This document shows, in pieces, positions 43,876 through 50,658 of a stretch of DNA of 56,474 bases. The translations under genes and the position numbers were made by a program. The notes beneath the pieces were generated by a model. It saw only the letters and a program-made list of their open reading frames with translations, was not told the DNA's origin and did no database searches. The DNA comes from an uncultured Eubacteriaceae bacterium (GTDB lineage Bacteria > Bacillota > Clostridia > Lachnospirales > CAG-274). Location of the stretch: NCBI GenBank assembly GCA_947086655.1, contig CAMTZM010000012.1, forward strand, positions 1-56,474, written 5' to 3'. Position 1 is the first letter of the stretch. Each line of letters opens with the position of its first letter.

Positions 43876-44964
43876 CTAAAAACCATATTCAAGTAAAATA
43901 TCCTCTCCTAATATTTTTGTACTTTCAAGTTTAAGTTTAAAACTTTCTTTCGCATCTGCAATTCCAATGCCTTCAACAGGTGTTTTTGCATCCCTTCCTC
44001 CTAATATTTTAGGCGCTACAAATACATAAGCTTTGTTTACAATTTTAGAATTAAAGGCTGAAAAATTAATTTCTCCTCCTCCCTCTATAAGTACACTGTC
44101 TATACCCTCTTTCCATAAAAGAGAACTTAAAACATTCATATCTACAACTTTTCCATTTTCCCCTGCTGTTAATATGCTTATTCCTTTCTTTTTAAGCCTT
44201 TCTGCCTTATATAAATCATAGCCTTTACAAGATGCTATATATGTTTTTACATCTTTGGCAGTTTTAACTATGTTGGAATCCTCGTCTATATTAAGTTTTG
44301 AATCGCATATTATTCTCATAGGATTAATTCCATTATCAATACGGCATGTAAGCATTGGGTTATCAATTAACGCTGTATTTATGCCTATCATAATAGCCTT
44401 ATATCTGTTTCTAAGTCTATGTACAAAACCTCTTGCTTTTTCTCCTGTAATCCATTTTGAATGCCCTGTATACGATGCTATTTTGCCGTCTGCCGTCATT
44501 GCATATTTTACAGCAAAAAAAGGACTTTTTTTATTTATGCAGTGAAAAAAAATTTCATTTAATTTTTTGCATTTTTCCTCAAGCACTCCCGTAACTACTT
44601 CAATTCCATTATCCCTTAATATCTTTATTCCTTTTCCACCAACTTTAGGATTATCATCAATACAGCCTACAATAACTCTTTTTATATTTTTCTCAATTAT
44701 TATGTCAGTACATGGAGGTGTCTTTCCATAATGACAGCAAGGCTCAAGATTAACATATAAATCAGCTCCGTAAGCGTCATCATCTGAAACTTTATTAAGA
44801 GCGTTTCTCTCTGCGTGATACCCTCCATACATTTCATGATACCCTTTTGCAACAATATTTCCATTTTTAACTACAACACAGCCTACAAGAGGATTTGGAC
44901 TTACTCGTCCCTCTCCTTTTTCAGCAAGTTCTAAAGCCATATTCATATAATTTTCTTCCGTCAT
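43876..44964 (-). CDS. ribD: Bifunctional diaminohydroxyphosphoribosylaminopyrimidine deaminase / reductase
   Basis: A 362-residue two-domain enzyme for the second and third steps of riboflavin synthesis. The N-terminal deaminase has the zinc motifs HAERNAL near residue 50 and EPCCHYGKTPPC near 75. The C-terminal reductase has KYAMTADGKIA near 155, and the NADPH-binding region SVLIEGGGEINFS near 300. It is the first gene after the FMN riboswitch. The ribosome binding site is AAGGTG. Confidence 0.95.
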   Translation of the reverse strand: MTEENYMNMALELAEKGEGRVSPNPLVGCVVVKNGNIVAKGYHEMYGGYHAERNALNKVSDDDAYGADLYVNLEPCCHYGKTPPCTDIIIEKNIKRVIVGCIDDNPKVGGKGIKILRDNGIEVVTGVLEEKCKKLNEIFFHCINKKSPFFAVKYAMTADGKIASYTGHSKWITGEKARGFVHRLRNRYKAIMIGINTALIDNPMLTCRIDNGINPMRIICDSKLNIDEDSNIVKTAKDVKTYIASCKGYDLYKAERLKKKGISILTAGENGKVVDMNVLSSLLWKEGIDSVLIEGGGEINFSAFNSKIVNKAYVFVAPKILGGRDAKTPVEGIGIADAKESFKLKLESTKILGEDILLEYGF

Positions 44965-45008
44965 TTTTTCACCTTCTTTTAAATTATACTAAACATATTT
45001 ACTTATAA

Positions 45009-45041
45009 CAAAAAAGCCTCAAGCAAAAAACACTTGGGGCT
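45009..45041 (-). terminator. Terminator of the FMN riboswitch expression platform
   Basis: On the minus strand AGCCCCAAG pairs with CTTGAGGCT, with one mismatch, and is followed by six T. It lies between the aptamer and the ribD start, where FMN binding would favour premature termination. Confidence 0.75.
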
Positions 45042-45106
45042 CTTAAAAACTATTATAGCTAAAAATTGAGTAACTTAAATAATCAGTTAAACTCAAATAA
45101 AAAACA

Positions 45107-45213
45107 TCTTCTCTCATCCGGACTATAACCGTTGGCTTTGGAATTTCACCAAATCATGCTTTAAAGCTTGCGGGCTGTAACCGCCAGTAAGGAATCACAC
45201 CTTGCCCCGAAGA
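45107..45213 (-). ncRNA. FMN riboswitch (RFN element) aptamer
   Basis: Read on the minus strand, the element shows the conserved RFN blocks in order: TCTTCGGGGCAAGGTG, CTGGCGGT, AGCCCGC, GATTTGGTGAAATTCC, AGCCAACGGTTATAGTC and GGATGAGAGAAGA. P1 is formed by TCTTC and GAAGA. Spacing and order match the known FMN-binding class, which controls riboflavin genes. It controls ribD and the genes behind it by termination. The 5' edge is only 8 bases after the stop codon of the DUF1858 gene. Confidence 0.96.
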
Positions 45214-45221
45214 ATATATAT

Positions 45222-45425
45222 TTATTTATCTGCTAAATATTCATTTATATGGTCAGTTAATTTATCTGCATCCATACCATGAACCATAGCCGCTTCCTCT
45301 AATGTCTCTCCTTGAGCTGAAGGACAGCCTACACAGTGCATACCTTCATTCATCAAAATAGGAATAACCCCACGGTCAATGCTTATAATATCAGCAATAA
45401 CCATATCTTTACTTATTGAAGCCAT
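45222..45425 (-). CDS. DUF1858 (hybrid-cluster-protein-associated redox disulfide) protein
   Basis: The 67-residue protein has the DUF1858 pattern: a short helical domain with the redox pair in [19 protein letters not shown]. Relatives are associated with hybrid cluster protein or occur alone; the function is unproven, and a redox-switch or binding role is assumed. I start at ATG 45425 because AAAGGAG lies 10 bases before it, whereas the ATG three codons earlier is almost on top of the binding site. The FMN riboswitch begins 8 bases after its stop. Confidence 0.82.
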   Translation of the reverse strand: MASISKDMVIADIISIDRGVIPILMNEGMHCVGCPSAQGETLEEAAMVHGMDADKLTDHINEYLADK

Positions 45426-45455
45426 TTTTATCATTCTCCTTTTTTTATTATTTTA

Positions 45456-45986
45456 TCATTTATTTGTTAACAATTCAATTTTAGGAAAATACTTAAATAT
45501 AACTTTTCCTAATATTTTTTCTTCTTTTACATAAGTATTTTCCCAATATCTTGAATCTTTTGAATCATTTCTGTTATCCCCAAGCATAAAATAACAGCCT
45601 TCAGGCACTGTATAAGGTCCAAAACTTCCTATCATTTCTTCCCTTATAAATTCATCTTTAATCGGCTCTTTTGAGTCATTTACATATACTTTTCCCTCAA
45701 CAATATTTATTGTATCCCCCGGCATTCCTATTATTCTTTTTACATAAAGAGTATCTTCGTCATCGGGATATCTAAATACAACAATATCATATCTTTCCGG
45801 CTCGCTGAAAAGATATGAAAGACGAAACGCTACAAGCCTGTCGCCCGGCATTATTGTATCTTTCATGCTTCCCGTAGGCACAACGGCGTTTACAATTATA
45901 AAAGTTGTAATAATATAAGCAAGTATTACAGCGCCAAGTATTGTTTTAACCCAGCTAAAAATTTCTTTCTTTGTCTCAACAGTCAT
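45456..45986 (-). CDS. lepB: Signal peptidase I
   Basis: A 176-residue membrane protease that removes signal peptides from secreted proteins. One N-terminal membrane segment (ILGAVILAYIITTFIIV) leads to the catalytic Ser in VPTGSMKDTI near residue 37 and the catalytic Lys in YVKRIIGMPGD near 83. GDNRNDSKDSRYW is box E. The short form with a single membrane segment is usual for Gram-positive bacteria. It precedes the DUF1858 gene by 30 bases on the same strand. Confidence 0.94.
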   Translation of the reverse strand: MTVETKKEIFSWVKTILGAVILAYIITTFIIVNAVVPTGSMKDTIMPGDRLVAFRLSYLFSEPERYDIVVFRYPDDEDTLYVKRIIGMPGDTINIVEGKVYVNDSKEPIKDEFIREEMIGSFGPYTVPEGCYFMLGDNRNDSKDSRYWENTYVKEEKILGKVIFKYFPKIELLTNK

Positions 45987-46062
45987 ATTATAACCTCATT
46001 TTTAAAAAATAATTATCATATTAGTCATTAATTATATCACATATAAACATATTACACAAGTA

Positions 46063-46091
46063 TTGTTTTAATAAATAAATTATGTTATTAT
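46063..46091 (+). promoter_or_regulatory. Promoter for queH
   Basis: TTGTTT (46063-46068), a 17-base spacer and TATTAT (46086-46091) preceded by TGT (extended -10) lie 30 bases before the queH start codon. Confidence 0.65.
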
Positions 46092-46121
46092 ACAAAATAA
46101 AAATTAAGAAGGTTTTTCATT

Positions 46122-46730
46122 ATGAAAACAAATTACAGCATACAAACAGAAAAAATAATAAACGAACTTAAACAATGCGGCAAAACTCCAACACTGCTTT
46201 TGCATAGCTGCTGCGCTCCATGCTCAAGCTACGTTTTAGAATATTTATCAGAAGTATTTAAAATAACTATTTTTTACTATAATCCAAACATATCTCCTGA
46301 AGAAGAATTTATAAAAAGAACAGAAGAACAAAAAAGACTTTTGAAAGAAATGATTTTAAAAAACAAACCTGAATTTATATTAGGCACATATGAGCCTTAT
46401 AAATTTTATGAACTTTCAAAAGGACTTGAAAACTGTGTTGAAGGCGGAAAAAGATGCGAATTATGTTATAGGCTAAGACTTGAGAAAACAGCAGCTTTAG
46501 CAAAAGAGAACAAATTTGAGTATTTTTGTTCAACTCTTTCTGTAAGTCCTTATAAAAATTGTGAAAAACTTAATAAAATAGGGCAAGCTCTTGAGAAAGA
46601 ATATAATGTAAAATATCTTCCTTCCGATTTCAAAAAGAAAAACGGTTATAAACATTCCATTGAACTTTCTAAAAAATATGAACTTTACCGTCAAAATTAC
46701 TGTGGCTGTATTTTTTCAAAACCTATTTAA
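46122..46730 (+). CDS. queH: Epoxyqueuosine reductase QueH
   Basis: A 202-residue enzyme that reduces epoxyqueuosine to queuosine in tRNA, the non-orthologous replacement of QueG. The family Cys motifs are all visible: LLLHSCCAPCSSYV near residue 22, GKRCELCYRLRLE near 108 and NYCGCIFS at the C-terminus; these bind an iron-sulfur cluster and a second metal. It has its own promoter and AAGGT binding site. A terminal-inverted-repeat element follows. Confidence 0.93.
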   Translation: MKTNYSIQTEKIINELKQCGKTPTLLLHSCCAPCSSYVLEYLSEVFKITIFYYNPNISPEEEFIKRTEEQKRLLKEMILKNKPEFILGTYEPYKFYELSKGLENCVEGGKRCELCYRLRLEKTAALAKENKFEYFCSTLSVSPYKNCEKLNKIGQALEKEYNVKYLPSDFKKKNGYKHSIELSKKYELYRQNYCGCIFSKPI

Positions 46731-46765
46731 AATTTTAAAAAAATATAAAATAAAAAATAAAAAAC

Positions 46766-46924
46766 GGCTGTACACAAATCAGTTTATAATTTAACCGACA
46801 TAAGTAAGTCCCTCGCTGTTTTAATTGGGGTACTTACTCTTATATTTAGTTAGATTTTAATCTCTCACTGAATATAAAGGCGAATGTTTAGCAATTCAAG
46901 AGTTTCAACTGATTTGTGACAGCC
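46766..46924. mobile_element. 159-bp element with terminal inverted repeats (GGCTGT-A-CACAAATCAGT), MITE or structured RNA
   Basis: The left end (46766-46783) pairs with the right end ACTGATTTGTGACAGCC (46908-46924) except for one bulged A. Inside is a good hairpin, AGTAAGT-CCC with GGG-ACTTACT (about 46803-46838). There is no long ORF, but on the minus strand a short piece (ELLNIRLYIQ, then stop) looks like the end of a decayed coding sequence. The GGCTGT terminus recurs at 24345. It ends 9 bases before the stop codon of the convergent exchanger gene. A structured RNA such as 6S is a less likely alternative. Confidence 0.5.
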
Positions 46925-46932
46925 TTTTTGTA

Positions 46933-47895
46933 TTACATTGACATACACATACATGAAATATACATACATATTATAAGTATAGATGCTGAAATAGAGCATA
47001 CAAGGTTCCGCTTAAAATTAAGCAGAAACATTGTTAAGAATGTCGCACACATACCAAACATTATAAACAGGAACGATTCATTAGTTTCATTATACATATT
47101 TCCTTTAAATATTAAATCCATAAAAGCCAATATTGTAAAATTAAACGAATTGCTTCCTATAATATTTCCTATGGAAGCATTGAAATTTTTAAGTCTTACA
47201 AGATTAATTGATGTAGTAAGTTCCGGAAGTGAAGTAGCAATACCTAAAAATATAGCTCCGGCAACGGTTTTCCCTAATTCAAGCCTTTCCGCAAGCCTGT
47301 CTGCGGCATTAGTCATCATTATGCTTACTGCTATTAAAGCAGCAGCCGATAAACAAAACCTTACTAAAATTTGTTTAACCGTCAATTCTACATCGTCTTT
47401 ATAATCATTTTTACATGCTGCATCATTTTGCATTTCCTGAACATTAATGCCATAAAATATTACAATAAGTATAGATACCCAATTCATTTTTATAGAACCA
47501 ATATAGAAAGTAACTGGAAAAGTCATTCCCATAAGACAAAGAAAAAACATTGAAGCTGTATTAAATGTCGTAGTTATATGAGTTTTTGAAACTAAAGCCT
47601 TTTTATATTCTTTTGATGCAAACAGCACACATACTGCTATTATAGTAAGATTAAACAAATTGCTTCCTAAAATATTTCCTTGTACAAGCTGTTCTTGCTT
47701 TAAAAAAACTATCGCCGTAATGCTTGTAAAAAGTTCCGGAAGGCTTGTTACAGCCGCAAGCATTACACCGCCTATAAAAGCTCCTGACAAATTTGTTTTT
47801 TTATCAAGCGCATCAACATATTTAGAAAGATAAATTGAAAGAATAACTACCAAAAAAGCCAATATCGTATATTGTAGAAAAAGAATATAAAGCAT
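46933..47895 (-). CDS. Na+/Ca2+ exchanger-family cation antiporter
   Basis: A 320-residue protein with about ten membrane segments and the two inverted alpha-repeats of the Ca2+/cation antiporter family. Repeat 1 has AAVTSLPELFTS near residue 48 and GNILGSNLFNL near 73. Repeat 2 has GIATSLPELTTSINL near 220 and GNIIGSNSFNF near 242. It should exchange Ca2+ for Na+ or H+. The acidic Glu in each SLPEL motif is the ion ligand. Its last residues (ISCMCMSM) come from sequence beside the inverted-repeat element, so the C-terminus may have been altered. A Ca2+ ATPase lies nearby at 50659-53250. Confidence 0.9.
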   Translation of the reverse strand: MLYILFLQYTILAFLVVILSIYLSKYVDALDKKTNLSGAFIGGVMLAAVTSLPELFTSITAIVFLKQEQLVQGNILGSNLFNLTIIAVCVLFASKEYKKALVSKTHITTTFNTASMFFLCLMGMTFPVTFYIGSIKMNWVSILIVIFYGINVQEMQNDAACKNDYKDDVELTVKQILVRFCLSAAALIAVSIMMTNAADRLAERLELGKTVAGAIFLGIATSLPELTTSINLVRLKNFNASIGNIIGSNSFNFTILAFMDLIFKGNMYNETNESFLFIMFGMCATFLTMFLLNFKRNLVCSISASILIICMYISCMCMSM

Positions 47896-48055
47896 TGTAA
47901 AATTCTCCTTTTAGTTATGGAAATATATAAACATATCTGAAAACTCTCAAAAAACTTGCAAAAAATAAAATAATAATTTTTAATATACATTAAATGGTGA
48001 TTAATATACATATTTTAAAAAATAATTTAATTCATTTTCATAAATCATTGGTTAA

Positions 48056-49504
48056 TCATACCATATTATTCATTATTTCGTCAAGTCTGCCGCTGTAAAT
48101 CGTTTCCTTTTCAATAAGTTCATTTGCAACCGACAAAATAACTTCTTTATTATTTTTGACAATTTCAACTGTTTTATTATATAAATTATAAGAAACTTTT
48201 TTTAAATAAATAAGCCCGTCTTTTTCATATTCCGAACCTATAAGACCAAACTCATCAAACATACCATATTTAAAAATATAGTCTTTTATAATAGAAGCTG
48301 CTTTTTGAATATCATTTTGTGCTCCCGTAGTAACACAATCTTTTCCAAATATAACTTCTTCCGCTGCCCTTCCAGCATAAGCTGACATAATCATACCCTC
48401 AATATCTTTTTTTGTATAATACATTTTATCTGGAGGTATACTTAATACAAACCCTCCGCTTCCATTGGAGCTTGGAATAACAGTAATTTTTGATATTTCA
48501 TTTTCCGGAAGTACAATTCTTGTTATAACAGCATGTCCAGCCTCATGACAAGCTGTTATATACATATCCTTTCTTTTAACAATACTTTTATCTGCTGGAC
48601 TTCCGGCAATCATAGTATAATAGCTTTCCTCAACATGTTTATTCTCAATAAATTCTGATTTTTGCTTAGCTGCTAAAATAGCTGCCTCATTAATAAGCCC
48701 TTCAAGCATTGCACCGCTAAAGAAAATCGTTTGCTTAGCAAGTTCATCAAAATTTACATCATCTGAAACAGGTTTGCCTTTAAAATGTATATCAATTATT
48801 TTTTTTCTTTGATTTACATTTGGAAGTCCTATTTCTACATGTCTGTCAAAACGACCTGTTCTTGTAAGAGCTTCATCAAGTATATCTATTCTATTTGTAG
48901 CCGCTATAATAACAACGCCGTCTGTATCATCAAAACCGGACATTTCAGTTAAAAGAGCGTTAAGTGTTTGGTCTCTCTCATCATTTCCTGATGTATTTGC
49001 ATTACTTCTTTTTTTGCCTATGGCATCTATTTCATCTATAAACACAACAGCTTTTCCACTTTGTCTTACTTTTTTAAAAAGCTGTCTTATTCTCATTGCT
49101 CCCACTCCTACATACATTTGCACAAAGTCGGAACCTGTAACCGCATAAAAATCAACACCTGCCTCACCGGCAACCGCCTTAGCCAGCATAGTTTTACCTG
49201 TTCCCGGAGGTCCGTAAAAAATAACACCTCTTGGTATTCTTGCTCCATATTTATTATATTTATCAGGGTTTTTAATATAATCAACAATATCGCAAACTTT
49301 ATTTTTAGCATCTTCATTTCCCGCAACCTGTGAAAAATCAATAAGCTTAGTATTTTTCTGCGCCGCCGGAACAACTTCCAAAGCCATAACACTTTCTTTT
49401 GAACCTTTTTTCATATTCTTATACATTATAAAACCTATTGCCGCTAAAAAACAAATTCCAGCAATAGTTTGCAGCAAAGAAATTACAGCGGACATATTTT
49501 CCAT
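48056..49504 (-). CDS. Short FtsH-like AAA+ metalloprotease (single membrane segment)
   Basis: A 482-residue paralogue of FtsH with one membrane segment (residues 7-27) and no extracytoplasmic domain. The AAA module is complete: [27 protein letters not shown] and ATNRIDILDEAL. The zinc site HEAGH is intact near residue 313, and TGAQNDIQKA follows. The protease domain is shorter at the C-terminus than in FtsH at 29431-31317. It should be an active membrane protease with a different substrate range. A weak promoter (TTGGTT, 18 bases, TATAAT at 49575-49546) and GGAGG lie upstream, separate from the candidate small RNA. Confidence 0.9.
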   Translation of the reverse strand: MENMSAVISLLQTIAGICFLAAIGFIMYKNMKKGSKESVMALEVVPAAQKNTKLIDFSQVAGNEDAKNKVCDIVDYIKNPDKYNKYGARIPRGVIFYGPPGTGKTMLAKAVAGEAGVDFYAVTGSDFVQMYVGVGAMRIRQLFKKVRQSGKAVVFIDEIDAIGKKRSNANTSGNDERDQTLNALLTEMSGFDDTDGVVIIAATNRIDILDEALTRTGRFDRHVEIGLPNVNQRKKIIDIHFKGKPVSDDVNFDELAKQTIFFSGAMLEGLINEAAILAAKQKSEFIENKHVEESYYTMIAGSPADKSIVKRKDMYITACHEAGHAVITRIVLPENEISKITVIPSSNGSGGFVLSIPPDKMYYTKKDIEGMIMSAYAGRAAEEVIFGKDCVTTGAQNDIQKAASIIKDYIFKYGMFDEFGLIGSEYEKDGLIYLKKVSYNLYNKTVEIVKNNKEVILSVANELIEKETIYSGRLDEIMNNMV

Positions 49505-49545
49505 AATTAATTTCCTCCTGTTTTATTATTCTGTCATATAAATCA

Positions 49546-49575
49546 ATTATAATATAAATAAATACAAAAAACCAA
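49546..49575 (-). promoter_or_regulatory. Possible promoter for the short ftsH paralogue
   Basis: On the minus strand TTGGTT (49575-49570) and TATAAT (49551-49546) are 18 bases apart, 42 bases before the start codon. The -10 is perfect and the -35 poor. It lies downstream of the small-RNA terminator, so the protease gene is likely a separate transcript. Confidence 0.45.
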
Positions 49576-49598
49576 TGTAATATATGGACGATTTACAC

Positions 49599-49726
49599 AA
49601 AAAAAAGCAGCCAACGAACGGCTGCTTTTTTTCATAAAGAGAAGGTATTTTTATGGGGTTTACAGTTTAAACTACATATTGGGGGATGTACTTAACTGTA
49701 ATGTGAAAATATTTAGGGGTTTTCAC
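49599..49726 (-). ncRNA. Candidate small RNA with two C-rich-loop hairpins and a terminator
   Basis: Read on the minus strand, an extended -10 (TGCTATAAT, 49742-49734) would start a transcript near 49726. The RNA begins with a GTGAAAA/TTTTCAC hairpin (49726-49703) whose loop contains CCCC. A second hairpin, ACAGTT...AACTGT with an inner ACAT/ATGT-type stem (49699-49662), has CCCCC in its loop. A third CCCC is single-stranded, and a GCAGCC/GGCTGC hairpin followed by eight T (49632-49599) ends it. The predicted length is about 128 bases. No ORF with a ribosome binding site is visible. C-rich loops that can pair with GGGG/GGAGG ribosome binding sites are typical of regulatory small RNAs in Gram-positive bacteria. 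I recognise no known family. Confidence 0.6.
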
Positions 49727-49733
49727 AAGTATT

Positions 49734-49742
49734 ATTATAGCA
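49734..49742 (-). promoter_or_regulatory. Extended -10 promoter of the candidate small RNA, with a Spo0A-box-like site upstream
   Basis: TGCTATAAT on the minus strand is a perfect extended -10, and no clear -35 is needed. A perfect TGTCGAA (Spo0A box consensus) lies about 85 bases upstream at 49830-49824. One 7-mer match is weak evidence for control. Confidence 0.5.
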
Positions 49743-49980
49743 ACATAATTAAAGAAAGTGTGCCTAAACATTTTTATAATTTTATTTTTTTTTTGTGCAT
49801 ACCATACAACAAAATTTGCATTTTTCGACAAATTGCACAATCAAAATAATTTTTAGGCTTTCTTTTTAACAATTATTATATGGTATTTTTTGTAAATATA
49901 TATTTTATATAAACAAGTATAAATGCTTAGTCTTTAATAACTTAATAATTAATTTTTAATTTAAAACTTTTAAACATATA

Positions 49981-50580
49981 TTAACTTTCATAGTCGGCAA
50001 GCAGTTTTAAAAGTTCATTTTCTCCATAAACTGTAACCCCTGTGCTTAAAAGTTCTTGTTCTTCAATAGGCAAAGCCGCTACCGGCGTATCTGTAATTTC
50101 TTTTATTTTTCCGCTTAAAGAATCATAAAAAACAGCTACAAAACCTTCATGCTCCCCTATAATAAAACACTCGTCACTTATATCCGAAATATGCCTGCTC
50201 ATAATAACGGTATTTTCATTAAACTGCTCAATATTCCAACTTTCAAAACTCGAATTTACTTCATCTTCTGTTTTATCAATGAGAAAATAAGGAGCATAAT
50301 TCTCAACTGTTTCTATTGACCCGTCTTTATCGTTATAATATTTGTAAATAACTTTTGTAAGAGGAGTAATTTTTAAAGGAGTTTCCTCTTTATTATTTTC
50401 GTCATCATTTTTAATCATATTGTTTTTTACGTTTATATAACTTATATCTTTTAAACTTTCAGCCTGAATTTTTTCAACATCATTTCCAATTTGCGAAAAT
50501 GTTAAATACCCTCCAAAAAAGCCAACAGCGCCTACAATAAACCCAATTACACATATAATGACAGCTTTGCCTATTCTCAT
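49981..50580 (-). CDS. Membrane-anchored protein with BofC-like C-terminal domain
   Basis: A 199-residue protein with a basic N-terminus, a Gly-rich membrane segment (AVIICVIGFIVGAVGFFGGY, residues 6-25) and an extracytoplasmic region. The C-terminal half (HEGFVAVFYDSLSGKIKEIT, then PVAALPIEEQELLSTG) resembles the C-terminal domain of BofC, a sporulation protein that in Bacillus restrains SpoIVB signalling in the intermembrane space of the forespore. The BofC N-domain is not obvious. The assignment is by pattern only. The ribosome binding site is GGAGG. It follows the Ca2+ ATPase gene on the same strand by about 78 bases. Confidence 0.55.
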   Translation of the reverse strand: MRIGKAVIICVIGFIVGAVGFFGGYLTFSQIGNDVEKIQAESLKDISYINVKNNMIKNDDENNKEETPLKITPLTKVIYKYYNDKDGSIETVENYAPYFLIDKTEDEVNSSFESWNIEQFNENTVIMSRHISDISDECFIIGEHEGFVAVFYDSLSGKIKEITDTPVAALPIEEQELLSTGVTVYGENELLKLLADYES

Positions 50581-50658
50581 AAAAATAACCTCCTCCGATT
50601 AATAATTATTTACTTAAATACATATTTTTACATATATTCTTAACCGGATTTAAAAATT

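Noticed and set aside
46766..46924. 6S RNA considered for the long paired element
   Set aside because: The outer pairing fits a terminal stem, but the expected large central bulge and typical 6S context are not evident, and the GGCTGT ends look like transposon termini.
46916..47404. A 162-codon plus-strand open frame over the exchanger gene
   Set aside because: The minus strand encodes clear antiporter alpha-repeats. The plus frame starts inside the inverted-repeat element and has no binding site.
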